64,000 nt of DNA. Origin: Hyaloperonospora brassicae (taxonomy: Eukaryota > Oomycota > Peronosporomycetes > Peronosporales > Peronosporaceae). Made by a program: the position numbers and the translations under genes. Below are positions 11,901 through 25,050 of this stretch, in pieces; position 1 is the first letter of the stretch, and the number at the start of each line of letters is the position of its first letter. Location: the NCBI GenBank assembly GCA_947650285.1, contig CANTFL010000825.1, positions 1 through 64,000 of the forward strand. The letters run 5' to 3'. Below the pieces are notes generated by a model. The model ran no database searches. It had not been told where the DNA came from and worked only from the letters and a program-made list of their open reading frames with translations.

Positions 11901-14900
11901 GTTTACGAGAGCTGAAACGAATACTAACCAGCAATTATCGGTGTAGAGTGGAAGTTCCAATGTCGATGGGAGCTTAAATTTTGCTCATCAAAGGCCCATA
12001 TCTAACATGTAAACCAGTTGTTGGACGCGTGTGATCGAAATATGTTGTTCATCATCCTGTATCAAATTGTTTTTGGAAGCCTTAAGGTATAATATTTCGT
12101 TCGTCAAGCGTCTTTGTCTGGACGCGAAGCTCACCCGACGAATAGGTATTAATTAATGAAATTTCGTACTGACCGACATTTGTGCGACGCATTATTTTCG
12201 GTAGCTTTTTTTCCAGCTAATTTTAAATACTTCGTATTCTTCAACCCGTGCATTACGAGTTGCAGGGTTCTTGGTTCCTTGAGATGAAGCTAGCTGTTGT
12301 AAATAGCTAGTTTTTTATACAATACTCCTTTATAGCGATGCACAGATGTCTTATCAAAATGTCAGAAGTGACTGAGATCGCCTTGATTGATAATTGGGTG
12401 ATTAGCGTCTAGGTCTTGAGGAAAAAGGCGATTGCGATATGTCTCCATATCTGGGGATAGCTAAAGGAGTTTGGGTATAAAAATGTGATTGCGTTTACGT
12501 TGGTAAATACCTAGGTGGCTGGAATGCTCGTGTTAGTAAATTCGTTCTTTGTTGGACACACGTGGTTGTAGTCTGAGCCATTCCATTCGCTATACCGGAA
12601 CCTCTACTGGAAGCGATAGTATTATTTATCTTCCATTTTATTTTTGATCACACGTTTGAGTCGAATGAAAAGGTGGTAATGGTTGTTTGAATATTAAGAA
12701 GGATAAGTCCTTCGTTACATCTTTCATAATTGAAATACTTCGTAGTCTTCGCGAAAAGAATTTTATTTACACCAATAAACGCATGTATGGCTGATACAAT
12801 AATCTAGTCTTATCGGAAGGTGAGTGATTAGGGTGCTACTACCGTGTTATTAACGCTTAAGATCAGCCAATTCGAAAAGGGAAAATAGACTACGTAATTT
12901 GTCCATTAGCCGCGCCATATAGCCCTTTCAGAGAAATAGACGAATTGCTTATTGCAATTGATCCCCGGTAACAACTAAGATAGACCCTAATTACTTCACA
13001 ACCTACGTCCAAATTGAATAAATACTTCTGGCAGCCAGATTTCGAAATAGTTAACTATAAAAAAGGGAGAGTAGAACATATCGTGCGAATATATGAATCT
13101 TTCCGGAGGGGACGGCCGAATCTGGCGCAGCCGGATACGCGGCAGGTTGAACAGTGCACAAAGCACATCATCTAGTGCTGTCAAGTATCTCTATTTTCAC
13201 GTCGATCAGAAGTAAGAGTGGATCTTTATTGTCGGCTTTAAATTAATTTGATCCTGTAGAAGCGTCGGAGATCACAAATGCTGCACATCGGGCTTCTTGC
13301 TTTTCTCGCAAGGCGCTCGTATTGAATTTACTATTTATCGAGGAATATAAAAGATTCGATCAAGGTTGACTCATGTGTTCGTACATATGATTTAAACATA
13401 GACGTAGAACCCCTTGGTTTAGCATTTTAACATTTTTGGAGTAAGAGAGCAGCTAAAAGTTCCCCTATAAGATCGCAAAAAAAGGTTTACGATTAATTAG
13501 CTGGGTAATTTTTTTTCATGCTAACCAATTCGATACCGTGATGCAGATGAACGAGATCACAATGTCGGTCCTAATATCAGGTCGCCGGACCGAGGTCCTG
13601 CAAATAAATATCTTTAAACAAATACGGATATAGCGCGTAACACAATCGGAGAAATAAGATAAATAGCAGACTTTGACGCGTATCTCATCTGGAATATGGC
13701 CAAATGAAGTTCAAGACGCTTAACTATGTGCCCTTGACGCTTTTGACTACGAAGTAGACCAGGATGAAGGTTACATGTTTGTCCCTAATCAGCTATGAAA
13801 ATGGGGGACCTTGTATAACCGGTTTGATTGCAAGTAGTGGAGTTGTTGTACCAAGATATTACGCGTCATTACTATTCCATTTTAAAAGAATGTAACCAAA
13901 GTATTAATAATATCTGATTCAGAGCGATGTTTACTAGTATGCTTCTTACCTCTGTGTGAATTGTCTCTGTCGTCGAGAAATTTGTTGACTGTAAAGAGGG
14001 CAGTGTTACCCACAATACATGCTTTACCTCCCTGAAATTCGTAGGCAACATATTGCTGGACGCTTTGTAGCTATAAATCACATAACTTATTTGCGATAAT
14101 CGCTGAAAGAGTACTACTCATGTTGTTGATCGAAACAATTTCTAAATGTGTGATCACTACAACAAGATCGCTTGGAGAACATAGAAGCTTACGATAAGTT
14201 ATAAAGAATGTTTTTCTAACCATTTCACGCTAAGAGGGTGAGCCAAAACAACCGAGTGCCGAAATTTACGTCCGACTTTCGTGCATTCATTAGGATTGCA
14301 GGACACAGAGGCGTGTTATTTAAGTATATCAAGTAAGGATAATTTAAATGGCAGATCATTGAATGTAAACTATATCCCAAGCGCTCATGATGAATTTTGC
14401 AGTCGTAACTGAAACTAAGATGACTTATAAGAACAATTGAAATAATCGATCAAAACTGTGCAGCATTGCAAAATGTGTTTACCTAACGTATGGTTTAAGA
14501 TTAAGATTTACGTTCTATTTTAAGCTAGGCCCCTAAAGATCACTATAATAATCAAACAAAAACCACGACCTCATCCGGCCTGCTTAATAACTTTATTGAA
14601 CTACGGTTGGTGATCGATACAGGATGTGATCAAGATCGAGCTGAACGGAATCATTGTGGTCCAAATTCGCATGTAATAAAGCGTAAATTGCAACTTTGGT
14701 CACATTTGGATCGTCATAAAAAGATGGATACGCGTTGAACTTAGCTTATATGCGCAAATATTTTTTTAGTGTGGCATTAATATAAGGAAATCACTCAGAA
14801 TTTAAAGTCACTGGTACACCTTACCACTTTTACCGATTTTCATTTTCTCAATTTCTAATGGATCAAGCGATTTCCGGATCGCCCTGAGTTAGTGTGAACT

Positions 14901-15860
14901 TTGATGAAGTAACATTGACGGACGCCATGAGAGAAGACAATGTTAACAGTAATTAGCTGACGTGGAAAGAATATTGGACGTATGTAATAGGAAGTAAACA
15001 CGTTTTAGTCTTGTAAACGATAACTAACTCACATTGAATTGACATGGACACGTTATAGTCATGAACACAAAAATTTACTCAATCTAAAGGGACATGTTGA
15101 CCCGACGTGGGACAACGAGGAAGATTTCGACTGAGCTGCTTTGTTACAAGATTTTAAACGAAATCAGGCGGAATGAAATCGCTTCGTAGCGATAAAATCG
15201 CACAAATCAAAAACGAGTTTATAACGGTGATCATCTGTTTTTGTGAAATGATTGAAAATATGCAAGTAGCTTTTAAAAGATACTTGAATGGAGTAAGACT
15301 AAGCGGGAAGAATAAACAAGAGACTTAAAAGGAGTTTTATGATGAGTAAGGCGATACAATACCCGTAACAATAGACAGCGGCAGCCAATGAAAATAGTGA
15401 TTTATTCATTAATCCATAATTTGGCAAAGATAGAAATATTTATGGATTACCTGTGAGACACTTTATCATCGATTAAATAGGCAACCACACTGGGTATAAA
15501 CAATCCCGGGTTGTTTACGAACGAATCACGGTATTGTTTACGCCGAAGATTGGTAAAATTAAACATCGATTAGGCAATGCCCAATCCTGGTATTTTGGTA
15601 GATTATTATTTAAGCCGCCATATATACCAGATCTGTTTATCCGCTGTTTTTGAGTGTAAAAAGTACATCAAATATTTATTTAAATATCAGTGACGTCGAT
15701 GATACTTACAGGATGAATAGGAGAGCTTTTTCAGCGGGATCAAAACGAGATTGCCGTAAATTCCGTTCGATAGAGTAGGCCGACGAATACGGATCACTGT
15801 CTCGCTGGGCCAAGGTGATGTAAGTTTAGTTTTCACACTTAAAAAATCTGCGAAATCGTA
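8941..15860. other. AT-rich stretch without recognisable genes
   Basis: This holds only short ORFs (up to 93 codons) on either strand, with many stops. I found no conserved motif, RNA gene or repeat array. The left large duplication ends inside it, at 9758 as far as the window shows. It may be decayed transposon sequence. Confidence 0.5.
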
Positions 15861-15889
15861 TAGGGCTTAATACTTTAGTGGGTGGGGTC

Positions 15890-16350
15890 TCAAGACTGCG
15901 TGGTGAGCCCATAAAACACTCACTATGCCGGACTGCCGACTTACAGGGGGGATAACCTGGTGTCGCGTATTGACCTTGCCTCACCGTGTGTACCCGTTGG
16001 CTGGCGGGTTGCACTCTTCTGTAAACTTGGACGGACCTAGCGATGTGTTGCCTTGATAGAGGTAGACCTTGGTCCCCTATTCGATATAATGTACTCGGTG
16101 GGCCGTCAGATGACCGCTCCATAGACTTGGTCGAGGGTGGGCTTACAACAATTTTTCTTAGGTAGCTTGTCACTTCTTTCCTTTCGTGTGATCACAGGGA
16201 TTTTAATCTCCTGGCCTTTTCCGCTCTCCCTAACCGACAGGCTAAAAGGCCGCTTCTGCAAGCAAACAATGAGGGGAAAGGTTTGCTACTCGACGAACTC
16301 CCCAGGACAAATACTTAATGGGGTCCTACTTGAACTTAGTCTCGCTACGC
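15890..16350 (-). mobile_element. Candidate 3' LTR of degenerate Gypsy copy B
   Basis: A segment around 15985-16050 (GTGTACCCG, a GC-rich block, then GCACTCTTCTG) resembles 24625-24670. That second site lies in the sequence just upstream, in element sense, of copy C's Gag. It also lies at the 3' side of copy B, where a 3' LTR is expected. Similarity is patchy and the ends could not be placed. The 115-codon minus ORF at 15826-16173 falls inside and I do not regard it as a gene. Confidence 0.35.
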
Positions 16351-16554
16351 AAATGTCTACAACGGAAGATACTTAGGTTTATCCCTTCCTCGGAACAGGC
16401 GTGCAGACTTAACAAGTCATCTCTCTATGCACGACGACGGGTCACGTATATCGCAAATTGAGAAGTATTTATACAGTCATATCCTTAAAGTTATCTACTC
16501 TATCTTTGCCCGTTTTACTAACTCTTTATGAGACTCTTCAGAAGTAGCCGGGAA

Positions 16555-16790
16555 ATGAGGGACCATGTCTACCAATTCGAGACTCAGGTCTACCAAGGAG
16601 GGACAGGTTCTACCAACGAGGAACCTAGGTCTATCGATGAGGGACCAGGTCTACCAGCGAGGGGCCAAGGTATACCGAGGAAGGACCAGGTCACCCAGTG
16701 AGAGACTTAGATCTACCGATAAGGGACCTGGTTCACCCAGGAGGGCCTCAGATCACAGGTGATAGATTGGGTCTAGCAATGAGGCACCGC
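16555..16790. repeat. Degenerate 20-21 bp minisatellite
   Basis: About eleven imperfect units follow the pattern AGGTCTACCAACGAGGGACC with substitutions and 1-base length changes. The array lies between copy B's truncated RT and its candidate 3' LTR, where the rest of pol should be. Overlapping ORFs here (16565-16762, 16698-17018) are products of the repeat. Confidence 0.7.
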
Positions 16791-16989
16791 GGTCAGCTTT
16801 TGCCAGTACTGCTTGACCTGTACTTTGGCAACGGTCTTCGTCTTGAATGTTTCTACGGGCCCCTCTACCATGAAGTCTCGACCTCTTCCGATGCCCCTTT
16901 TCCTTCGGGGACCTACCTTCCTGAATGTGACTCATTTTCACTTCACCGGGACGACCTCGAGGTTTATTGTTCTTGGAACATACTTTACC

Positions 16990-17410
16990 ACAGGTACATC
17001 ACCAAGTTTGTAATCTGATGAAACGTTGGTAGTACATACATTATCGAATATGTATATCAACCTTCTTTTAAATATCACTACCGGCGGATCTAATGGTGAC
17101 TCCGACGACGAAATGATCTTTGCTGACAACAACCCTGAGATAAAATCTGATAATTCCTCACGAAATATATTTCGACTGGTCTCACTCGTTTTGCGATCGG
17201 GTTTGCTCCTCTTAAATCAATGCTACATACATCTCCACTTTCTGCGGACGGTAATGCGTTCCCTATACCTATTAGCAACCGACTTTTCGTTTAAATTAGT
17301 TGTCGTAATTTTTTCTATCGTCCGAAGAGGCACTCCTGTATCGCCGACATGTATATCATCTATGGTGACTTCTGCAGTAGACGTAGTTACTAAGAGAAGC
17401 TCAGCCATGT
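16990..17410 (-). pseudogene. Degenerate Gypsy copy B: start of reverse transcriptase
   Basis: On the minus strand three frames together give the conserved run before and into the RT of an oomycete Gypsy family: VTIDDIHVGDTG (about 17300-17385), LLIGIGNALPSAESGDV (about 17225-17280) and LLSAKIISSSESPLDPPVV (about 17065-17135). In working members this leads into the RT palm. Here the palm, RNase H and integrase are absent, and a minisatellite and LTR-like sequence follow. Frameshifts separate the three blocks, so no product can be made. Family assignment is from recognition of these motifs. Confidence 0.7.
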
Positions 17411-18360
17411 GTCAATCTACGTCTTCCACGTACGATTCTCCGCTTTCGTGATCATGCCCAGAAACACTTGTCTGTTCATTATGCTACACTTTGTTGACAG
17501 TTACCACCGATCAGTCTCTTCGGTCAGTACTTAGACTGTTCATGCTCACAAACCTCACATCTTGATCTCGTCTTCATGATAATGGCTATAATGATCTCGG
17601 TTGAATTCGCTTTCATTGAAATTATCACAATCGATCACTGTTTGATTCACCTCGATCCCCGAGCTAGCCGCTTCATCGTGCACCAGCTCGTAACTGTTCG
17701 TTATTTCAATGGCGCTGAAAGTAGTCAGCAACGACACCTCTCAATCCCCTATTGGATCGGATCGGTAAGTCGTCGTCTTTGCTAGATGCCCCTTTTGTCC
17801 GGGTAACGTTCCATCTAGAGTCCGAATAACGTCAGACTGATGGCTGTTAGTTATAATACAAAAAAGCTTTTTTTTACCGCTTCACCGACCTTGATCGTCT
17901 CTTGATGCTGTTTAAACAGCATATCTGATCGATCTCGCACCTAGTCGTCGTCTTTAATCATGTGAATCTACTATTTTATATGGCTCGACCGGTGACGATG
18001 ACGGCAACAGTTCTCGATATACTTCATCAATTTCCTTAATATTTTATCGAGTGCATGGTCAAACAATGATCTTTGTGTGAATCTTGCAGATCGAATGATC
18101 CACTTAACGTCCTACGCATCCTTTAATTTATTCATATATCCGATCAATGTTCGTTTTGAAATTCAAAGGACCCCGCTTATGGTATCGGCGTGAACCCACC
18201 GATACATAACCAATAGGTCACAGTATAATATAGTTCATCAATATTAAGCCCAGTGGTGAAAAACACCTTAGATCAATTCGTAATCGCCGATATTGGTGAG
18301 CTGTAAGTACTTCGATATAACGGGCCCGTCGGTTAGCGTTGGCACTCAATTATTGTCCCT
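17411..18360 (-). pseudogene. Degenerate Gypsy copy B: protease-RT linker
   Basis: Mostly stop-riddled. A short conserved stretch (LTDGPVISKYLQLTNIGDYE) is readable on the minus strand around 18255-18325, in the position it holds between protease and RT in related elements. The rest is too decayed to align by eye. Confidence 0.5.
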
Positions 18361-18387
18361 TTGTAGCCAGAGTTTTCTTTTAGAGAA

Positions 18388-18684
18388 TTAACACCTATCC
18401 TCACCTTCGTTGATACTCCAAAAGATATAACAAATGCTGATCATAACATTGATCGCTTGAAGATGGATCTTTACGGCGGTCTTCGCCCCGCCGAACTTAT
18501 ACCAGCTTAATTTGGCAGACATAGAGTTTTGTCTGCCAGATTCAAAAGGATCTCTGCCGGTACCATGAAATCCATGCCCAATATTGCCTCTTGACCGACA
18601 TGATCTCTGACCCATACTTCGAATTAATACACTAACGATCCGTTGGATGTGATCTTGATCTGAATCCGTCAACTTGTCATGCAC
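18388..18684 (-). pseudogene. Degenerate Gypsy copy B: retropepsin-like protease remnant
   Basis: A minus-strand frame over about 18510-18590 reads ILGMDFMVPAEILLNLADKT, then CLPN. This is the conserved C-terminal part (ILGMDF plus the following strands) of the aspartic protease in one oomycete Gypsy family. It is followed by AGRRPP-like sequence after a stop. The longest open frame here (98 codons) is a different frame and is a shadow. The catalytic DTGA/DSGA motif is not visible. Confidence 0.65.
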
Positions 18685-18812
18685 GTGCTCACATTAACCC
18701 CATACATATTTGAGTCTTACTTTTGTCGATTATACAAGTTATATAACTCGCAAAGATTGTGTCGATAATCAAAAGTTTAGCGCTTGAGTTTAACAGCACA
18801 GAGACCTTCTCC

Positions 18813-19250
18813 TTATTGATGTTGCCAATTTCTTTTGGCTGCTTCAACCACTTTTTTGTGTGTGGTACTTACAGTACTCGCGCAATACGCCCGGCGTAAT
18901 ATCGTACTACATCCTTTTGGACAATCCGTCGTGTTCATCAGCTCGTTCCATGCTTGAAATCGAAAAAAACTTAGGAAATTCTGCATTTTTAGAAATTGGT
19001 GTAATATGGTCTTTAACTTTATGAGATTCCTTCTTCTTTTCCACGTATGCATAAATGCAAAGAATGCAATGCTCAGCTTGTACCAGATTCCATCCCGGCT
19101 AGCGTTGTAGTTCATTGTCTGCTTGATCATGGGCGGAAATACTCCAGCATGCTTGGTAGGTACATAAAACTTGCGAATTAAAGTGTTAAAGTTATCCATG
19201 GGGCATTTGCCCCTCTCATTCATCTCCACGCATGCGGCGCACCCAAACAC
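18813..19250 (-). pseudogene. Degenerate Gypsy copy B: C-terminal Gag with Cys-rich motif
   Basis: The 145-codon ORF begins with FGCAACVEMNERGKCPM, then an FY...PTKHAG...NYNA run. I recognise this as the conserved C-terminal Gag region, with a C-x2-C and later C, of an oomycete Gypsy family. It lies directly upstream of the protease remnant on the same strand. The rest of the ORF after about residue 75 looks out of frame. It is the longest intact piece of copy B. Confidence 0.7.
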
Positions 19251-19399
19251 ATGTCCAATGGATATTACCTTTTACTTGCACATATGACATGTCAGTCTCT
19301 TTCCAAAGCCACGATCGTCATACTTCGTCGTACGCAGTGGGGGTACGAAGTCGAAAGTTCACCACGAGATCGATCTTTATGATCTGATCTTGTGTTTGA

Positions 19400-21340
19400 T
19401 TGACATATTTCGACTCTCATTGGTGACCATATCGATAACGTCCGTGAGGCCAATCTCCACGATCTTGTTCGTTTTCAGGATCGTTGTTATCGTGTCGAAA
19501 TAATTAGGCTTACCAAAACTTTGCCCGATCTTGGTATCCGGCTGCACAGACTCGGCGTCGATCTACTCCCAAATTCAATCCACTTTACTCTGAACACGAT
19601 TCCCTTCTTATAATTTGTTTTCCTCATATCTCTCCCACAGCTCAGGTAGGTTTCGACAATTCTGGGTTCGAACTAAAGATCGATGGTGGTCAAAACGTTT
19701 TCGATCCCACCGGCGCCTTATTGGCTCACACTTATATGCGTTTTAATGCGCACAAAGTTTGTTCGATGTTTTAATCATCTGTCAATCGTAACAAAGCCAA
19801 CTTCTTGGCCAGATCACAATCTTCAAGCGTTTCGATGTAATATTCCACAAATTCACGTCTCATTACCGGCGCCTCTTCTCGGATAGAGGTCTTCGCCCGG
19901 ATCGCCGTCACGTTCAACCGATACAGATACTCTAGAGGAGTCTCATCCGGAGGTTTTCTTGCGCGGTAGCATTTGTGAGTTGTTGTTTAGCCATGTCTCT
20001 AATATAAGATAATGAAACCTTAAAATAGGGGATTTCAATTACGGCGAGTCGATCGGACTATCTGAATGTATCAGTTTCGAGCCGGTCCCGTAAGCATATC
20101 GCTGAACACTTAACAATTTTCTGTATCTGGGGCTTGGTCAAGCAAGCGTGTGGACTTCATTTTACTAATTCCGATCCTAGCTCAATCTTTGTCTCAGCCA
20201 CGTTTTTACGCTCTTCTAGATCGCTGATCGCCGATACTTGTAGCCTCTGCGGAATAATTTTGCCGCTTCGCGTGGTCTCGGCAGGGGCCATCATTGGTCG
20301 TCTAAGATTCACCTCATCAAGATTTTGATGATCATAGTTGTAAGATCGACAATAATGTAACTCCCTCACCGACTCAATTTCCACATCGGGGAAATTACTC
20401 TCTGTGGTCGTAAAATTACCTTCATTCGAGCATCATTCCATATTTAAATTCGTAGGATTTTCTTCTTACTTCTATATGGCCGCTCCAAAAAAAGATCTCA
20501 GCCCTCGGGTGGGCAACTATTGCGCCAAGGTCGATCTCATTTCCACTGGGCTTATATTGTCGCGGATTGATGCAGCTCAGGGCAGTCCCAATAACATCCG
20601 TTGACTTTTTATTGAATCGGCTGAATCCAAGTACTAGTCACTGACGCATACAACGACGATCCGGTATCATGAATTCTTGTTGTTTCGGCGATCAGCGTGA
20701 TCGCTTCATCCGATACCCCGTAATCAATCTATCCGCCATCGATGGCCGGCTCAATCTTATCGTCTGCTAATCGCCACGCCTGAACAACTTGGTCAGCTTT
20801 TTACACAGCGATTTGTCCGCATCGATTTCTCGGTCATCATCGATTTCCAATAGCTTCTGTGCATCAATATAAGATCCTGCTGTAAATCCTGCGTCTTGTA
20901 GCAACTACATAAGACTGCGGATCGCATCCAACTCGTTATGCGGGTGAGCCATGAGTTGATATCGGCAATTGTAGCAGATCAATTAGCTGTGCATTCAAGA
21001 TATTTAGCACTTAATCACTGGTAAACCGTTTCGGTAACTCCTTCCAGTGACATTCTTTCTCCAGCAGCTCGAACTGCCAGTCTTCAAGTCAGCTCATTAT
21101 CTTGTCTCCATCATCCACTAACTTGATCGACCGCATGAATATTTCCATAGCGCGATCCTGTTGGTCGAATCCAGTCTTGCGATCGTGTAAATCCCATCCG
21201 GCTACTTCTCTCTTCCTTCGCTTAGCCTTCACGATCTTCTTCTTCGACGCTCCTTGAAGGGTCTTAGGGTGTTTAGCGTTCGCTATAGACCTTTTTCCAG
21301 CGAATTATGTTTGCAATATGGTCTACGGTGGTCCTCGAAG
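19400..21340 (-). pseudogene. Degenerate Gypsy copy B: N-terminal and central Gag
   Basis: Several minus-strand blocks belong to one Gag. A lysine-rich start (KKKIVKAKRRKREVAG) is near 21205-21250. LLQDAGFTAGSYIDAQKLLE lies near 20845-20920. The Gag core ETPLEYLYRLNVTAIRAK is near 19890-19950, followed by EFVEYYIETLEDCDLAKKL down to about 19785. The core matches the retrotransposon Gag domain with its YRLN motif. Internal stops and frameshifts break it. The ORF at 20157-20384 is a possible in-frame piece between these blocks. Confidence 0.7.
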
Positions 21341-21574
21341 AAAGTTTAGCAGGAAGTCGACATTTATCTTCCAGATCGACAAGTTCATATTCCTCTTTTT
21401 ATTTCTCAATTTTAAAGCCCAACTAAAAACCTTGAAAATCAGGGGATATTTCAAAATCGCGCTTCTACGGCTATCCTTTAAATTTCCGACGCTTCGATAC
21501 CAGGTTCTTTCTTTATCTTCACATCTTCGGCCAGGGAATCGCGAAGCTTCCTGAGTCACTAGAAGATCCAGACA

Positions 21575-22250
21575 CGCGCACCATTGTGGTGGAGCGGGTT
21601 TTACAAAATTGATGATGTGATGCTGCCTTTCTACTGGGGCCCAGACGACTGAATATTAGAGGGGGTATTCGTTTCCGTGTGTGTTGTTTTCTTCCTCACA
21701 TTTTTTACCTGTCGATAGTGCAGGGTGCACTATTCTTATTGGACACTTGTCGTTACTAAATTTGACCGAGTTTGGGGTGAGATGGTACACGTGAAACTCT
21801 TCACGCGGTCACAGGTTACTTGAATGGACTCCATATATGCTAAATCGATATCAAAAGGTTGCCTTGTTCAATATGAGGATATTGATCTGCTTGACCTTCT
21901 GACCACTTTCGCCATCTCGCGATTTAAATTACCATTACTTTCTTGATGTGCCCTATCGCCGTTGTCTTGATACTGGTGAAAGTTCTAAGAGCGCGTATTC
22001 AAACTATCCAGGTGCGACATTGGTATAAACGAGCGGCGGAACTATCTCATTTTGTCGTGGGGGCAAATATTTAGCCCGGAGTAGATGACGCGTGTCTTTT
22101 GACGTAAATGGAACTCGGTTTAGTGTTATTCTAATCATCTCACTAAACCTACGGCCTAGCCTTTATAAATCGAAATACAAACGCCACAAGTCATCCAATA
22201 TATCACTCTGTGTCTCGTGTTAAAAATTTAAGATTAAGTGAAGGTACCGA
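21575..22250 (-). mobile_element. Candidate 5' LTR/leader of degenerate Gypsy copy B
   Basis: Just upstream, in element sense, of copy B's Gag, the sequence matches the equivalent place of copy C. GTGGTGGAG...GGTT at about 21583-21600 corresponds to 24510-24525, and AACTCTTCACG near 21796 corresponds to CACTCTTCACG near 24726. Short runs continue to about 21930 and 24860. This is where the 5' LTR and primer site should lie. Ends are not resolvable by eye. Confidence 0.4.
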
Positions 22251-22870
22251 CAAAATGCTTTAGAGGTTTGGCTCCCTGCTAGGGGTCTCGGCAGTGCCTT
22301 CTCAAAACACAAGTGATAACTACCCAACCTATATCTTTTAGTGCCTAATACAGCACATAGAACCCTGAAGAACCTTCCATATATACCCTATCGTACGCTG
22401 AATCTCTGGACTCTATTCAAGCAAAACTTGCACTTCCAACATCTCGTACATCATAGGCCCGCTGGTCAATCTCCTACCCTTTGCCCGGATCGGATCTCCT
22501 TGAATTCGGATCTCCTCGCAGATCGGATCTCTTCTTGGATCAAATCCTTGTTTAATCTGGTCCCCACTTGGATCATATCCAATCTTAAATAGAAATTGCC
22601 TCTCGAATCGGAACTCCCTCTCGGTTTGGATCCACTCCCTGATCTGATGCACTTTTTGTAGTCCACCCATCCAGACATTTTACCTAGTCCGGTTGCCAAG
22701 GTGATACTTCTTTGGCACATTCTTTCACAATTCCTTCGATCCATTATTCTTTATTCGCCTTGAAGATTCTATATGCGCTTGTACGTGCGCGACGTTCCAT
22801 ACTTTGAATCCACGTCTTTTAAACTTCTGTAGCGTCAGCTATTTTGCTCATCTCACGTTCATCCAACATA
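22251..22870. other. Intergap with GGATC-rich degenerate repeats
   Basis: Around 22485-22650 variants of CGGATCTCCT/TTGGATC recur every 15-25 bases, which gives overlapping ORFs on the minus strand. No gene is supported. It separates Gypsy copies B and C. Confidence 0.4.
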
Positions 22871-24395
22871 TCAATAATTTTTTTTACATGATCGCGGCGA
22901 TCTGGTGGCATTACCATCTCTCTTGTAAACTATCTTAGCCACGTTCAGTCTATAGATCCCATTCACGCATTTCCACGCGTGATTGTACTGCTTATTAGCT
23001 AAAATTTTGCGACCACAGTCATTCCCGTAAACGTTCTCCAGAAAAGTGTTCCACTTGCTGCGGGTAAGCCGGATGAGCTGAAAATACCAGTTGGGAGCAC
23101 GGCACAGTACGGTATTTAAGAAGACTAGAAACATCTCACAAGACGGAGCTTGGTTACACATACAACCTAATTTACCTTGTACACCTAGATTCTAGCGTGG
23201 TTATCAATATGGCCGCGTCCATACAAATTACTTCTAGTCAGCGATCGCCGACATGCAGATTTCTTACGTAGTAAACCCAATTTCTGTATAAGCCTCTAAA
23301 GCGACCTACTAGAGTCACCGCAGGTCATCCAAGTCATGATCGTCTAAGTCATATTCGTTACCGTGAGTGTGATGCAAAACGGCCGACTCCATTTCTGGGT
23401 CCGGTATGGATGCCTCCAACATATGATTTAAAGTTGGGGTTGGACAATCTGCATCAATTGGTGTCGCTTACGATTTTGGTCTTGCAAAACTAATTCTCTA
23501 TGACTCCCGCAATGTAGATCTGCATTTTTTTTCTAAATTTGCTAATAGCAGGGACCCTCGCAGGAGGTAGATGATTCTCGCGCATGGCGTACAAGGTTGA
23601 TATTTGGCAGACGCAAAAGCGCTGCACCAAAGAGCCCCCAAGACACACAAGCGAGCTAAATATGGTCAGATTCGTCCGCATCGAACTCATTCGAGGCATT
23701 TCACGACTACCCGATTGGAGAACGATTTATCGTCTCTCTGACCACGTTGATTGTGGAATAGTGTTCGGCTGAATCCTAATTACCGGATTAGCGGTGCCAA
23801 CATATGGAACAATGATCCAATCGCCGTGATTACCTGATCAAGATCACAGTCGAGAAACACCTGCGCGTAAAACGCTGCCGGTACAAACCCCGCGTCTTGT
23901 AAAAACAGGAAGAGACGACGCATCGTCTCTAGCTTGATCGTCGAACCTTTTATATGTATCATGGGACTACGAACCTGGTCGATCAGCTCCAGCTGTAGTA
24001 TTCTAAAATAATGGATCCCTGGTTAGTAGCTAACGAAGCTGGCGTCAGTAAACACGTCTCTGCCGCATATAAAGCTGTCATCCATCGATCTTTCCCTTTT
24101 TTGATGCGACTTTTTCTTGATCGTCACCTGGCGATTTAGCCACCCGTAGCTTCAGGGTTGTAGCGTTTATCTCCTTTTTATTGTATATTTTGTTTGCCAA
24201 ATCATGTTTTGCTTTCGCTAGACGTGTCTCATCTAGAGGGTCATTCTTCGTAGATCGAACCTCAGTGGTTCCCGAAGGTACCTGAGAAGTGTATGGAGGG
24301 TTTTGGCACTGATCACCTAAGTGATCTTCCTCTTTAGTTGTAATCGATAGAGCCTCTACTAGAATCCTGACGAACCGAGGTACATTGCTTATCAC
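22871..24395 (-). pseudogene. Degenerate Gypsy copy C: Gag remnant
   Basis: This is a second Gag of the same family as copy B, on the same strand. Visible blocks are ASKKGKIDG at the N-terminal side (24080-24110), MRRLFLFLQDAGFVPAAFY (about 23865-23925) and the Gag core GIYRLNVAKIVYKRDGN (about 22905-22965). The second block aligns with copy B's LLQDAGF block and the third with its YRLN core. No protease or RT of this copy is seen, so it is truncated on its 3' side or ends where copy B's leader begins. Confidence 0.6.
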
Positions 24396-24494
24396 TTGTC
24401 TGCAATGATCCCTTTTTCGCCGACACTTCCATACCCAGTTAACTTGTACCTCGACATCGTCGATAAGGGATTAATGGTGAGACCCCAAATCTAT

Positions 24495-25050
24495 TAAACA
24501 TGCGCACATGGTGGTGGAGTGGTTATCGCTGAGATTCCGATGCTTACTTAAACCATCCCTGTTGCCCAGCCAAAAGACTGACGTAAAGTGTGACCGGACC
24601 GTGTATGATACTAGGTTCTCCTATTCTCGTGTACCCGTCGTCGGGTGTGCCGCACTCTTCTGGATGACTTGACGTCGTTGTCTGTCTTGACATATATTCT
24701 TATAAGCCTAGTGTGGTCGCATTAACACTCTTCACGTGACGACCAGCTAAATATTATCCCTCGTCGCTTTACCCTAACATTCCTTAAGGTCTTCTTGCCC
24801 GAATTGAGATACTTAATCCAATTATTCTCTTGACCATATCAGCCATCTAAAGACCATGCCGTAACATGCTGGCGCATCCGATCGCAAGCAAACTTAAATG
24901 AATATCGTTGTCCCTAGCGAAGCATGAAATTCGCCAAACACGTACAAAGCACGTGCACAACAAACCTTATACGTAGGACGGTCACTACTATCATAATCCG
25001 GAGGAATGCTGACGTGTGTAATCTTTATTAATTCAACACTGTTTGTATTT
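24495..25050 (-). mobile_element. Candidate 5' LTR/leader of degenerate Gypsy copy C
   Basis: This is homologous in patches to 21575-21930 (copy B leader) and, in one block (GTGTACCCG...GCACTCTTCTG), to 15985-16050. Position and orientation fit a 5' LTR upstream of copy C's Gag. Boundaries could not be placed. Confidence 0.4.

Noticed and set aside
21318..21559. Possible second large palindrome, because ORFs overlap on both strands
   Set aside because: Comparing the two halves showed no reverse-complement match.
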